A DNA stretch of 64,000 nt from Pseudomonadota bacterium. Lineage in GTDB: Bacteria; Pseudomonadota; Alphaproteobacteria; Micropepsales; Micropepsaceae. The position numbers and the translations under genes were made by a program. The notes below the pieces were generated by a model that ran no database searches, was not told the DNA's origin, and was given only the letters and a program-made list of their open reading frames with translations. The stretch is from the NCBI GenBank assembly GCA_018241025.1, contig JAFEEQ010000004.1, positions 248,001-312,000 of the forward strand, in the 5' to 3' direction. This document shows, piece by piece, positions 37,549 to 47,324 of this stretch; position 1 is the stretch's first letter; the number at the start of each line of letters is the position of its first letter.

Positions 37549-38250
37549 ATGACCACAGGTTCGGTTCTCCGAATTGCTGCGCTCGTCGGTCTGTGCGCGA
37601 CGCTCTGCGGCTGCGGCGGCCTCAGTGCCACGCAACTGACGGATGTCGATTACAACTTCGCCCGCGCCGGCCGCACGCCCGCGCCGAACGCCAAGCCGCT
37701 GACCTATCCGGACGCCGAAGACAGCGAGGACGCCGACGATATCGAGGCGCCCGCCACCCTGGGCGGCCATCTGCAATGCGTGCCCTATGCGCGCGAGCAC
37801 TCGACGGTGAATATCCACGGCGACGCCTATACCTGGTGGGACAAGGCCGCCGGCATCTATGCCCGCGGCGACACGCCGATCGAAGGCTCGGTGATGGTGC
37901 TGGTCGGCTACGCCGGCAGCCACCGCGCACACGTCGCTATCGTGCGCCGCATGGTTTCCTCCCGCCGGATTCTGATCGACCACTCCAACTGGCTCAACGA
38001 AGGCGCGATTTACGTCAACGATCCGGTTATGGACGTCAGCCCGAACAACGACTGGAGCCAGGTAAAGGTTTGGAACATCCGCACCGGCTCCTGGGGCACA
38101 CGGGTCTATGCCGTGCGCGGCTTCATCGGTCCGAACCGGATCGACGGCAATGCCGTGGTCGCCTCCTACGAGCCGCGTCCCTGGGACGACGCCATCGCCC
38201 GCCAGATCGCCGCGACCGGCGACGATCTCGACGGTTCGGACGATCAATAA
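37549..38250 (+). CDS. CHAP-domain lipoprotein or secreted amidase
   Basis: The 233-residue protein starts with a hydrophobic signal and a Cys-Gly-Cys stretch (about residues 20-22) that could be lipidated. A CHAP domain follows: catalytic Cys77 (LQCVPYARE), GDAYTWWDKAAGIYARG, His128 (HRAHVAIV) and Asn147 (DHSNW). CHAP enzymes cut peptidoglycan peptide bonds. AAGGGACA precedes the ATG. It follows a glycosyltransferase but has its own transcription unit. Confidence 0.85.
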   Translation: MTTGSVLRIAALVGLCATLCGCGGLSATQLTDVDYNFARAGRTPAPNAKPLTYPDAEDSEDADDIEAPATLGGHLQCVPYAREHSTVNIHGDAYTWWDKAAGIYARGDTPIEGSVMVLVGYAGSHRAHVAIVRRMVSSRRILIDHSNWLNEGAIYVNDPVMDVSPNNDWSQVKVWNIRTGSWGTRVYAVRGFIGPNRIDGNAVVASYEPRPWDDAIARQIAATGDDLDGSDDQ

Positions 38251-38435
38251 GGACTTTCAATGGGATAGCCGGTGGTGTGCTATTCCGCCTCTCCCCTCTT
38301 TGCCGCCGGGCCAACCCGGACTAACGTCCCGGCCCTCGCCGGACCCGCGTCCCGGAGCGGCGAGGTCCGCCCCAGGCAGGCGGGAGCGTCGCAAACCAGC
38401 AAGGCCCGCTTCGCGTTACCGCCGTACCGGATGAA

Positions 38436-40412
38436 TTGCCGAACCAGCCCGTGACCGAACCCCAGCCCATCGCGCCCCCCGCGAACGACCCGCTTGCCGG
38501 CGTCGACACGGCGAGCCATGCGGCCCCGGCGCATGCCGCGGCGGGCGATGTCTCGTTGAAACGGAACCTGTCGCTCGCGCTCGGTGCCTTGGGTGTGGTC
38601 TTCGGCGACATCGGCACCAGCCCGCTCTACGCCATGCGCGAGACCGTACTCGCCACCAAGATCGGCGATCTGCCCGGACCTTTCGCGGTCTTCGGAGCGC
38701 TATCCCTTATTTTCTGGGCGCTTATCATCATCGTGACGCTGAAATATGTCGTGCTGATCATGCGCGCCGACAACAACGGCGAAGGCGGCGTTCTGGCACT
38801 CGCCACATTGGCCCATCGCTCGCCGAAAATCGGCCGCCGCATCAAGGCGACGATCGGCTTCGGCGCGATCCTCGGTCTCGCGCTGTTCTATGGCGACGGC
38901 ATGCTGACGCCGGCAATCTCGGTGCTGTCCGCGGTCGAAGGCGTGACGGTCGGCCAGCATTCGCTCGAGCCGCTGGTCATGCCGGTCACTTTGATCATTC
39001 TGGTCGGCCTTTTCCTCATCCAGAGTCGCGGCACCGCCCGCATCGGCAGGCTGTTTGGCCCGGTCATGGTCGTCTGGTTCATCGTCATGGCGATCATGGG
39101 CGTGAGCTGGATCGTCCACGCGCCGCAGATCCTGAAGGCCGTCAGCCCCTATTACGCGCTGCAGCTCGTCATCACCGAGCCCTGGACAGCCTTCGTGGCA
39201 CTGGGTTCCGTCGTGCTCGCGGTCACCGGCTGCGAAGCGCTCTACGCCGACATGGGCCATTTCGGGCGCACGCCGATCCGCATGGCCTGGGGCTTCGCGC
39301 TCTGCGGCCTGGTGCTCAACTATTTCGGTCAGGGCGCCTCGCTGCTCATCAATCCGCATCATGCCGACACGGTGTTCTATTCGATGGCGCCGGCCTGGGC
39401 GCATTATCCGCTCATCATCCTCGCGACGCTCGCGACCATCATCGCCAGCCAGGCCGTCATCTCCGGTGTTTTCTCGATCACCCGCCAGGCGGTCCAGCTC
39501 GGCCAGCTGCCGCGCATGGAGATCCGCCACACCTCGATGACCGACTACGGCCAGATCTACGTGCCGCGCATGAATGCGCTGCTGCTGGTCGGTGTCGTCC
39601 TCATCGTCCTGATCTTCCGCTCGTCGAGCAATCTTGCGGCGGCCTACGGCATCGCCGTCACCGGCGTCATGGTGATCGACACCTTCCATGTCAGCCTGGT
39701 CGCGGCCAAGCAGTGGGGCTGGGGTGTGCGCCTTGCCGTCGTCGTCTTCGGTGCCCTCGGCCTGATCGACGTGACGATGCTGCTTTCCAACATGCTGAAG
39801 ATCCCGCAGGGCGGCTGGCTGCCGCTCGCCATCGCCGCCGGCGTCTTCGTCGTGATGGAGACCTGGCGCATCGGCCGCCGCGCCCATCTGGAGCGCATCC
39901 GCAGCGAATCGATGCCGATGAACCTGTTCCTGGAGCGCGCCGACAAGACGCCGGTGCGGGTCGCGGGCACGGCCGTGTTCATGAGCGCGCGCAACGATAT
40001 CATGCCGGGTGCGCTGCTGCACAACCTCAAGCACAACAAGGTCCTGCACGAGCGCGTCATTCTCTGCAATGTGACCGTCGAGGATCAGCCGCTGGTGCCG
40101 GCCGAAAAGCGCATCGAGGTCGAAAAGCTCGGCAAGGGCTTCTACAGCGTGCGCATCCATCACGGTTTCTTCGAGACGCCGGACGTTCCGCGCGCCCTCG
40201 CCGAAGCGCGCCCCTTCGGCATCGTCGTCGATGTCGATACCGCGACCTTCTTCATCGGTCACGAAACGCTGGTTCCGGGGGAGCATCCGGTGCTAGGCCG
40301 CTGGCGTACCTGGCTCTACATGCAGCTCGCGTCGAACGCGCTGTCGCCCGCCCGTTTCTACCACCTGCCACCCAACCGCGTCGTCGAATTGGGCACGCAG
40401 GTTACGATCTGA
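38436..40412 (+). CDS. kup: Potassium transporter Kup (copy 1)
   Basis: The 658-residue protein is a K+/H+ symporter of the KUP/HAK/KT family with about twelve membrane helices and a C-terminal cytoplasmic domain. Signatures are FGDIGTSPLYA, MRADNNGEGG, FYGDGMLTPAISVLSA and GCEALYADMGHFG. The start is a TTG at 38436 or a GTG at 38451; no ATG is available in frame. A second copy follows after 67 bases. The 185-base region upstream is GC-rich with several possible hairpins but no gene. Confidence 0.92.
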   Translation: MPNQPVTEPQPIAPPANDPLAGVDTASHAAPAHAAAGDVSLKRNLSLALGALGVVFGDIGTSPLYAMRETVLATKIGDLPGPFAVFGALSLIFWALIIIVTLKYVVLIMRADNNGEGGVLALATLAHRSPKIGRRIKATIGFGAILGLALFYGDGMLTPAISVLSAVEGVTVGQHSLEPLVMPVTLIILVGLFLIQSRGTARIGRLFGPVMVVWFIVMAIMGVSWIVHAPQILKAVSPYYALQLVITEPWTAFVALGSVVLAVTGCEALYADMGHFGRTPIRMAWGFALCGLVLNYFGQGASLLINPHHADTVFYSMAPAWAHYPLIILATLATIIASQAVISGVFSITRQAVQLGQLPRMEIRHTSMTDYGQIYVPRMNALLLVGVVLIVLIFRSSSNLAAAYGIAVTGVMVIDTFHVSLVAAKQWGWGVRLAVVVFGALGLIDVTMLLSNMLKIPQGGWLPLAIAAGVFVVMETWRIGRRAHLERIRSESMPMNLFLERADKTPVRVAGTAVFMSARNDIMPGALLHNLKHNKVLHERVILCNVTVEDQPLVPAEKRIEVEKLGKGFYSVRIHHGFFETPDVPRALAEARPFGIVVDVDTATFFIGHETLVPGEHPVLGRWRTWLYMQLASNALSPARFYHLPPNRVVELGTQVTI

Positions 40413-40479
40413 CAAAAATGACGCCTGGGGAAACGTCCACCAAGGTCTCTTGCGGCGCAACGCTTCGTGGAGACGCGAC

Positions 40480-42375
40480 ATGAGTTCATCGGCACTCGCA
40501 ACCCATACGGACAAGGCCCCTTCGTTCCGCCGCGACGCGGCGCTGACGCTCGGCGCGCTCGGCGTCGTGTTCGGCGACATCGGCACCAGCCCGCTCTATG
40601 CGGTGAAGCTGTCCATCGCGGCCGAGGGCGGCGCGCTGCCGGGCGCTCCCGCCGTGCTGGGCGCGTTGTCGCTCATCTTCTGGTCGCTGCTGATCGTGGT
40701 GACGGTCAAATACGTCGTCTTCATCATGCGCGCCGACAACAACGGGGAGGGCGGCGTCATGGCGCTGGCGGCGCTCGCCCACCGCTCCACCGGCCTCAGC
40801 CGCCGCCTCAAGACGATCATCGCCGTCGCTTCGCTCGCCGGTCTGGCGCTGTTCTACGGCGACGGCATGCTGACGCCAGCCATCTCGGTGCTCTCGGCGG
40901 TCGAAGGTCTCGGGGTGGAAAGCAAAAGCCTCGCCGAACTCGTCCTGCCCATCACCCTGGTCATTCTCATCGGGCTGTTCCTTCTGCAGCGCAGCGGCAC
41001 GGAGCGGATCGGCAAGCTGTTCGGTCCGGTCATGGTGGTGTGGTTCGTCACCCTCGCCTGGCTCGGCCTCACCGCGATCCTGCGCAACCCGGCGATCCTC
41101 AAAGCCGTCAATCCCTGGTACGGCATCGACCTGTTCGTCACCGAGCCGTGGGTCGCCTTCGTCGCGCTGGGCTCGGTCGTCCTGGCGGTGACGGGCTGCG
41201 AGGCGCTTTACGCCGATATGGGCCATTTCGGCCGCCGCCCGATCCGCTACGCCTGGCTGTTCGTGACCTTGCCGGCGCTCCTGCTCAATTATTTCGGCCA
41301 GGGCGCGCTCGTGCTGTCCGATCCGCGGCAGGCGGGCAATTCCTTCTACGGTCTGGCGCCGCATTGGGCGCATTACTTCGTCGTTCTCCTGGCGACGTTC
41401 GCGACCATCATCGCGAGCCAGGCGGTGATTTCCGGCGTGTTCTCCATCACCCGGCAGGCCGTGCAGCTCGGGCAGTTGCCGCGTATGGAGATTCGTCACA
41501 CCTCCGCGACCGAGCAGGGCCAGATCTACGTGCCGCGCATCAACGCGATGCTTGCGGTCGGGGTGGTGCTGATCGTTCTGATCTTCAGATCGTCCGATGC
41601 GCTCGCCGCCGCCTATGGCATTGCGGTGACCGGCGTGATGGTGATCTCCACCTTCTTGGTCGGCGTTGTCGCGATGCGGCAATGGCATTGGCGCCGGCCG
41701 GTGGTGTTCGCCGTGTTTGGCATGCTCGGCCTGATCGATCTCGCCTTCCTTTCGTCGAATACGCTGAAGGTGATCGAGGGTGGTTGGCTGCCGCTCGCCA
41801 TGGCGGCGATGGTGTTCATCCTGATCGACACCTGGCGCGTCGGACGCCGCGTGCACATGGATCATCTGCGCGATGGCACGCTGCCGCTCGAGCTTTTCCT
41901 GAGCCGCGCACCGGCGGAGCGTGTCGCCGGAACGGCGATCTTCCTCGCCGCGCGCACCGATGTGACGCCCGGCCCGATGCTGCACAGCCTCAAGCACTAT
42001 CACGTGCTGCACGAGCGCGTGGTGCTGACCAGCATCGCGGTCGAAGACATACCCTTCGTGCCCATCAAGCGCCGCGTCGAGATCAACAAGCTCGGCAAGG
42101 GCTTCTTCGAGGTGAAGCTGCGCTTCGGCTTCTTCGAGTTTCCGGACGTCCCGAAGGCGCTGGAACTCTGCCGGCAATACGGCCTCGCGCTCGATGCCGA
42201 TACTTCGACCTTCTTCCTCGGCCGGGAGACGCTGGTCGCCGGCGAGCATCCGGACATGAAAAGCTGGCGCGTCGCGCTCTACACCTGGCTGGCCTCGAAC
42301 GCGCTCTCACCGGCGCGCTTCTTCCAGCTCCCGCCGGGTCGCGTGGTGGAGTTGGGAACCCAGATCACGATCTGA
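40480..42375 (+). CDS. kup: Potassium transporter Kup (copy 2)
   Basis: This 631-residue protein is collinear with the preceding Kup along its whole length and keeps the same signatures (FGDIGTSPLYA, MRADNNGEGG, FYGDGMLTPAISVLSA, GCEALYADMGHFG). It has a shorter N-terminal tail. ATG 40480 follows GGAG at a good distance. Tandem position and similarity indicate an old local duplication; the two copies may differ in affinity or assemble together. Confidence 0.93.
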   Translation: MSSSALATHTDKAPSFRRDAALTLGALGVVFGDIGTSPLYAVKLSIAAEGGALPGAPAVLGALSLIFWSLLIVVTVKYVVFIMRADNNGEGGVMALAALAHRSTGLSRRLKTIIAVASLAGLALFYGDGMLTPAISVLSAVEGLGVESKSLAELVLPITLVILIGLFLLQRSGTERIGKLFGPVMVVWFVTLAWLGLTAILRNPAILKAVNPWYGIDLFVTEPWVAFVALGSVVLAVTGCEALYADMGHFGRRPIRYAWLFVTLPALLLNYFGQGALVLSDPRQAGNSFYGLAPHWAHYFVVLLATFATIIASQAVISGVFSITRQAVQLGQLPRMEIRHTSATEQGQIYVPRINAMLAVGVVLIVLIFRSSDALAAAYGIAVTGVMVISTFLVGVVAMRQWHWRRPVVFAVFGMLGLIDLAFLSSNTLKVIEGGWLPLAMAAMVFILIDTWRVGRRVHMDHLRDGTLPLELFLSRAPAERVAGTAIFLAARTDVTPGPMLHSLKHYHVLHERVVLTSIAVEDIPFVPIKRRVEINKLGKGFFEVKLRFGFFEFPDVPKALELCRQYGLALDADTSTFFLGRETLVAGEHPDMKSWRVALYTWLASNALSPARFFQLPPGRVVELGTQITI

Positions 42376-42381
42376 TGCGAC

Positions 42382-43560
42382 TCAATCGAGGGCGTAGACC
42401 AGCGCCTTCAGATAGGCTGTTTCCGGCAGCAGCGGGTGAACGGGATGATCCGGTCCCGCACTCGCCTGCCGGATCAGCGCGCCACGCCGTCCGGCGCGTG
42501 TGATGCCCGCGGCGCATTCCGCCGCGAAGCGGTCTGTCGGCATATTGTGCGAACAGGAGGCTAGGAGCAGGAACCCGCCCGGCGCCGTCACCTCCGCGCA
42601 AAGCCGCGCCAGCTTGCGATAGGCCTTGGCCCCCGGTTCCAGATCCTTGCGCGCCCGCACGAAGGGCGGCGGATCGGCGATGACGATGTCGAAGCGTTCC
42701 TTCGCCAAAGCGAGACGCTCCAGCTCTTCGAACACGTCGGCCTTCACCGGCTTGATCGCCACGCTATTCGCCGCTGCGCTCTCTTCGGCCAGTGCCAGCG
42801 CCGGCGCCGATGAGTCGACGCAGACCACTTCGCTCGCCCCAGCCTTGGCGCAAGCGATGCCGAAGCCGCCGGAATAGGAATAGGCATCGAGCACGCTTCT
42901 GCCTTTGGCCAACCCCGCCATGAAGGCATGACTGTCGCGCTGGTCGTAATACCAGCCTGTCTTCTGCCCGCTGCCCAGATCGGCGAAATAGCGTAGCCCG
43001 TTCTCTTCCACCGCCACGCGGCCGATCGTGCCCTTGGCGGCGCGGACATATTCGTCGAGACCTTCGAGCGTCCGCGCCGGCGCATCGTTGCGCAGGATGA
43101 CATTCGCGGGCGCGACGGTCTTTTCGAGTGCCGCCAGCAGCGGATCGATCAGCTTCTCCATCCCGGCCGTGGTGATCTGCGCCACAACCGTTTCGCCGAA
43201 ACGGTCGAGCGTCAGTCCCGGAAGCCCGTCACCCTCGGCGTGAACCAGCCGGTAATAAGGTCGCGCAAAGAGCGCCTCGCGCAGCTTCAGCGCATGCTCG
43301 ATCTTTCGCACGAAAAAGCCCGTTCCGATCACGGTATCCGGCGCGGGATCGAGCAGGCGTACTCCAATAAGGCTCTTGGGATTGAAATAGCCGGTGCCGA
43401 GCGGCTGGCCGTCGTCGAAGGCGACATTCACCACAGTCCCCGGTTCCAGCGCCTTGGCCGCCGGGTTCATGTCGATCTCGTTGGAGAATATCCAGGGCGC
43501 GCCGGCGCGTGCCCGCCGCCCCTCGCGCGGCTTCAGCCGGATGGTTTTAGGGTGGGCCAA
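42382..43560 (-). CDS. Class I rRNA methyltransferase, RlmI-like
   Basis: The 392-residue protein has an N-terminal PUA domain (residues about 1-80, with GAPWIFSNEI), a central RlmI-like domain and a C-terminal Rossmann methyltransferase with DAYSYSGGFGIACAKAGA and the catalytic-region motif DPPPFV. E. coli RlmI makes m5C1962 in 23S rRNA; the exact target here is inferred. It overlaps the 3' end of the YHYH gene by 14 bases and converges on kup. Confidence 0.87.
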   Translation of the reverse strand: MAHPKTIRLKPREGRRARAGAPWIFSNEIDMNPAAKALEPGTVVNVAFDDGQPLGTGYFNPKSLIGVRLLDPAPDTVIGTGFFVRKIEHALKLREALFARPYYRLVHAEGDGLPGLTLDRFGETVVAQITTAGMEKLIDPLLAALEKTVAPANVILRNDAPARTLEGLDEYVRAAKGTIGRVAVEENGLRYFADLGSGQKTGWYYDQRDSHAFMAGLAKGRSVLDAYSYSGGFGIACAKAGASEVVCVDSSAPALALAEESAAANSVAIKPVKADVFEELERLALAKERFDIVIADPPPFVRARKDLEPGAKAYRKLARLCAEVTAPGGFLLLASCSHNMPTDRFAAECAAGITRAGRRGALIRQASAGPDHPVHPLLPETAYLKALVYALD

Positions 43561-44458
43561 ACGGTCCGAACCCGCGATGTCTCGGCGGACCGCCGCTGAT
43601 CGTCATCATGTTTTTGAAGCTCCATGTGCCGCGCAGGCACCCGACCGTGTAGGGGAAGTCCCAGGTCGCATGGTAGTGATACATCATCACACGCTTGCCG
43701 TCCCACTCGATCATATGGGTGTGGCCGTGACAGGCGTCGAGATCGGCGCTCGACAGCAATTTGCCGCCTTCGCCATAGCGGCCATAGATCCCGAACCCGT
43801 CGAGCGCATAGCCGACCAGCGCCGAATGCCCGTCGGGCAGTCTCTTGTCATCGATACAGGTCGAGATCGAGTGGTAGTGATAAACGCCGCTCTCCTGCGG
43901 ATGGCCCTGGCACTTGTCCTGGGTCTCATGCGCCACCGCATCGCGGCCCGGCGCATCGAGCGCGTTGAACAGTACCGCGCCGCTCAGCAGGATGCCCACG
44001 GCGCCCGGCGCACAGCTCGGCTGCGGTGCAGGCACCGGATTGGCCGGCAGCACGACATCCAGATCATGCGCTTCGATACGGTTCGGATTGCGGTCGTAAC
44101 GATAGGCTTCGCTGTCCGCGGGGATCGGAAAAACCCCGGTGCCATGGCTCGGCAGGTCGTTCAGCGAGAAGACGCGGTTGTCGCCCTCCAACCGCATGCT
44201 GTAGCGCGACGGCCAGTGCACGTCGCCCGGCACGACGGCCTTCCTGGTGAAATCATAGGTGCCGTCATCCTTGATCCACGGCCCGTTGCGGAACGCGCCG
44301 CCGGCATTGGGATCGATGCGGCAGGCCCAGATGAAGCCCACCTTGGGCTCAGTCGAGATCTTTCCATCGCCCAGCGGCAAACGGGTCAGATCGGCCTCAT
44401 GGGCGAGGGCAGGGGCGGCAAGGAGGGCAGCGAGCGCTGCCAGAAGATGCAGTCTCAT
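43547..44458 (-). CDS. Secreted YHYH-domain protein
   Basis: The 303-residue protein has a signal peptide (MRLHLLAALAALLAAPALA, cut after Ala19) and the YHYH domain with two copies of the eponymous motif, GVYHYHS and MMYHYHAT, plus paired cysteines. The domain is thought to bind metal; its function is unknown. It is translated towards the RlmI-like gene with a 14-base overlap. Confidence 0.85.
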   Translation of the reverse strand: MRLHLLAALAALLAAPALAHEADLTRLPLGDGKISTEPKVGFIWACRIDPNAGGAFRNGPWIKDDGTYDFTRKAVVPGDVHWPSRYSMRLEGDNRVFSLNDLPSHGTGVFPIPADSEAYRYDRNPNRIEAHDLDVVLPANPVPAPQPSCAPGAVGILLSGAVLFNALDAPGRDAVAHETQDKCQGHPQESGVYHYHSISTCIDDKRLPDGHSALVGYALDGFGIYGRYGEGGKLLSSADLDACHGHTHMIEWDGKRVMMYHYHATWDFPYTVGCLRGTWSFKNMMTISGGPPRHRGFGPFGPP

Positions 44459-44536
44459 GTCTCGGGGGTAGCATGCCGCCGGCGCGGAAGCATATCCGCA
44501 CCGTCGCGAAACTGTCGAAACTCTTGTCGCCGGGCC

Positions 44537-46042
44537 TTAAGCGCCGATCCGCGCGACCGGCACGCTGTCCCACACCTTGCGCCGCGCTTCGTTCGGCGCC
44601 GCGGTCATATGCGGATCGCCGTCGCCGAAGATCATCGTCGCACGCTTGCCGCCGTCATAGCGCAGCCAGGCCGTGCCGTCGGTCGATGGATTGCCGGCTT
44701 TGGCAAAGCAGATCCAGGCATCCATCATCGCTTCGGCCAGCGCTTCGGCCTTCTCGCCGCTTCCGAAGAAGGGTTCTGCGCCCTTCACCCGATAGGTCCC
44801 GAAGGTGAAGCCGAGTTCGAGCGCATGACACGACCCCAGCGCACCGCCGAAAGCCGGCGATGGCCAGTCGAAACGATAGCCATAGACCGGCGCATGCTTC
44901 GCCTGGATGTCGAGCAGACGTGTCGCCGGCACGAAGAAGGTGCGGTCGGTGTTGATGTCGTTCCATCGGTCGAAGGGCGAGCCTTCGGTATAGGCGGCCA
45001 GGATCGCATCGGCATGCTCGTCGCCGACGAGCTTGGCCGTCAGCCGGCGCAATCCGGCTTCGTCGAGCGTCTTGATGTTCTGCGCCGCGATGGTGAACAG
45101 CTTCCACTCGTCGCGCGTCGTGCCGGTCATCACCGGCACACCTGCGGCCGAACCTTCCGCCACGAGTTCGATCGCGCGCCGCGGCAGGATGTTGCCGTCG
45201 ATGGTCGGACTGAACGGCATCCCACCCGACTCGCGCGGCGCCTCCAGGATCGCCTTCTGGATATCGAGGATCGCTTCCCACGGCACCGTCAGTGGATCGG
45301 CACCATCGAGCTTTTCGAGAATTTGGCGGCCGACTTTCGCGCTCGTCTCGCGCGCGGTGCCGATATCGCTCGCGCCCGATTGCGCGATCGCCTTGTGGAA
45401 CAACCCGCGTGCCGCAGGGCAGGCAAGCAGCGCGCCGACGCTCATCCCGCCCGCGCTCTCGCCGAAGATCGTAACGTTGCCGGGATCGCCGCCGAACTGC
45501 GCGATGTTCTCCTTTACCCACCGCAGCGCCGCGATCTGGTCCGCAAGCCCTTCCGCGCCCGTTCCCGGCAGCTTGCGATCGGTCGCATCGCGCAGGTTCA
45601 GGAAGCCGAAAGCCCCGAGCCGGTAGTTGATCGTCACCAGCACGATGTCCCCGCGTGGGACGATGTATTTGCCGTTATAGGTCCCGACGCTGCCCGCGCC
45701 TGTGACGAAGGCGCCGCCATGGATCCACACCATGACCGCCCGCTTGGCGCCGTCGCAGGCCGGGGTCTGGACATTGAGATAGAGGCAGTCTTCCGACCGG
45801 GTGCCCGGCGTCCCGCCCAGCACCGCGCCCGCCGCGCTCGCCACCTGGGGCGCGATATTTCCGAAATGCGCCGCATCGCGGACCCCGGCCCAGCCCTCGG
45901 CAGGTTCTGGCGCCTGCCAGCGCAGGGCTCCGACAGGCGGTTTGGCATAGGGAATTCCGTTGAATCGCAGGACACCGTCGCGCGCCACGCCTTGCAGCTT
46001 TCCCTGGGCAATCTCGGCGATTGCGGAAACTACCTGATCCAT
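44537..46042 (-). CDS. Type-B carboxylesterase/lipase
   Basis: The 501-residue alpha/beta hydrolase has the oxyanion segment VMVWIHGGAF near residue 105, nucleophile Ser196 in FGESAGGMS, EDCLYLNVQTP near residue 84, and a late His in GSCHALELGFTF. No signal peptide is visible, so it is probably cytosolic. It hydrolyses an unknown ester. The huge open frame on the opposite strand (back to 43394) is a shadow of this gene and the YHYH gene. Confidence 0.9.
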   Translation of the reverse strand: MDQVVSAIAEIAQGKLQGVARDGVLRFNGIPYAKPPVGALRWQAPEPAEGWAGVRDAAHFGNIAPQVASAAGAVLGGTPGTRSEDCLYLNVQTPACDGAKRAVMVWIHGGAFVTGAGSVGTYNGKYIVPRGDIVLVTINYRLGAFGFLNLRDATDRKLPGTGAEGLADQIAALRWVKENIAQFGGDPGNVTIFGESAGGMSVGALLACPAARGLFHKAIAQSGASDIGTARETSAKVGRQILEKLDGADPLTVPWEAILDIQKAILEAPRESGGMPFSPTIDGNILPRRAIELVAEGSAAGVPVMTGTTRDEWKLFTIAAQNIKTLDEAGLRRLTAKLVGDEHADAILAAYTEGSPFDRWNDINTDRTFFVPATRLLDIQAKHAPVYGYRFDWPSPAFGGALGSCHALELGFTFGTYRVKGAEPFFGSGEKAEALAEAMMDAWICFAKAGNPSTDGTAWLRYDGGKRATMIFGDGDPHMTAAPNEARRKVWDSVPVARIGA

Positions 46043-46138
46043 TTCGGTCCCCTGTTATGCGGTTCTTTACCCTGCGCGCGCAGGTTCGCCATGTTCCCCG
46101 TGTCCCGGGGCAAGCGCAAGCGAGTCCGGTTTAACGTC

Positions 46139-46702
46139 ATGTTGACTGTCGAATCGCATAGTCCCGCCATGTCGGCGAAGGTGTTGCAGGCGTACAACGA
46201 GACGTCGCTCGCCCGCGGTTGGCCCTTTCGGTGCGAGCCGGCGGAGAATTTCGTTCGCCCCGATCTCAACGACGCTTTGGCGATCTGGACGAAAGCGGCC
46301 GCTGGCCGGCCGATGCCTGCGCGCGCCGACATGACGGCGCGCCTGATGAAGGCGTTCCTGCCCAACATGTCGTTGATCGAACAGATCGCGACCGACCAAG
46401 GCGCGCGCTACCGCGTGCGGCTGCACGGTTCCACATTGGCGCGCTATTCCGGCGACAGCACCGGAAAGTTCCTCGAAGACGTTGTCCATGACGGCCGTGT
46501 CGACGGCTATCGCGCGCTCTACGACTGCTTTATCGCATGGCGCGCGCCGCTGCGCGTGATCAGCCAATACCAGGCGCCTGAAATCGCCTATCTCGTCGGC
46601 GAAACATTGCTCGCGCCGCTCTCGGTTCCCGCAAGCGCGATGCCGCTCATTCTCTCGGTAACCTATACGAAGCCGCGCATCGAAACGTCTGATTACGCTT
46701 AA
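46139..46702 (+). CDS. PAS-like sensor-domain protein (PAS_5 family)
   Basis: The 187-residue product carries a PAS_5-type domain: DALAIWTKAAAGRPMPARADM, then YRVRLHGSTLARYSGDSTGKFLEDV and APLRVISQYQAPEIAYLVGETLLAPLS. ATG 46139 (MLTVESHSP) was chosen; ATG 46169 is possible. No output domain is present. A paralogue follows 112 bases downstream, so the two may be expressed together. Confidence 0.72.
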   Translation: MLTVESHSPAMSAKVLQAYNETSLARGWPFRCEPAENFVRPDLNDALAIWTKAAAGRPMPARADMTARLMKAFLPNMSLIEQIATDQGARYRVRLHGSTLARYSGDSTGKFLEDVVHDGRVDGYRALYDCFIAWRAPLRVISQYQAPEIAYLVGETLLAPLSVPASAMPLILSVTYTKPRIETSDYA

Positions 46703-46814
46703 ACCCGTTTAACGCTGATAGTCGCGTGACGAAGAGATTCCGCGCCTGCATGTTAAGGGATTCGATACGGCTGAAGCACACATTGCGCGCGACGCAAACG
46801 GGCTGCGCAACCTC

Positions 46815-47324
46815 ATGAACAATCGCGACGGCTGGACCCTCTGCGCCGATCCGGCGCTCAACTTCTCGGCACCCGAACTGCATGCGCTGAACGCGATCTG
46901 GAAAGCGAAAGCGGTCGCGGCGAACGGTCTGCCGGCGCGTGAGGATTTCGACGCGCCGACGCTGCGTCCGTTCTTGCGCCATGTCTCGATCGTCGAGCGC
47001 GCGATGCACCCCGCCGGGCATCAGAGTTTCTGCTATCGCTTCTACGGCAGCGCGCTGACGCAGCGTTTCGGCGAACAGACCGGCCAGTTCATCGAGATGT
47101 CGATCCCGCATGACCGAATCGACCGCTGGGTCGGAACTTACGAATCCGTGCTCGATTCCGGCTTCCCGGCCCGCCTGCTCGCCAGTTTCGAGATTCCACG
47201 CATCTCCTATCTGAATGGCGAGAGTTTCTGCGCGCCGCTGGCGAATGGCGGACGCAAGCCCACGGCGCTGCTGCTCTGCACTTACTTTACGCCGCGCGTC
47301 GAACTCGCGGCACAGAGTGCGTGA
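46815..47324 (+). CDS. PAS-like sensor-domain protein (PAS_5 family), second tandem copy
   Basis: The 169-residue product has the same layout as its upstream neighbour: LHALNAIWKAKAVAANGLPAREDF, FCYRFYGSALTQRFGEQTGQFIEM and FPARLLASFEIPRISYLNGESFCAPLANGG. Sequence divergence between the tandem copies is high, so they are not a recent duplication. The function is unknown; such proteins may bind a small ligand and act through a partner. Confidence 0.72.
   Translation: MNNRDGWTLCADPALNFSAPELHALNAIWKAKAVAANGLPAREDFDAPTLRPFLRHVSIVERAMHPAGHQSFCYRFYGSALTQRFGEQTGQFIEMSIPHDRIDRWVGTYESVLDSGFPARLLASFEIPRISYLNGESFCAPLANGGRKPTALLLCTYFTPRVELAAQSA

Noticed and set aside
38251..38435. Possible riboswitch upstream of the first kup
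   Set aside because: GC-rich hairpins are possible, but I see no known K+ or cyclic dinucleotide riboswitch motif.
38700..42249. Long minus-strand frames opposite both kup genes
   Set aside because: Rich in His, Asp and Arg with no domain, and mirror images of two well-conserved transporters.
43394..46138. 1102-aa open frame on the plus strand
   Set aside because: Only its last 187 residues (from 46139) look like a protein. The rest is antisense to the YHYH and carboxylesterase genes, which have clear catalytic motifs.
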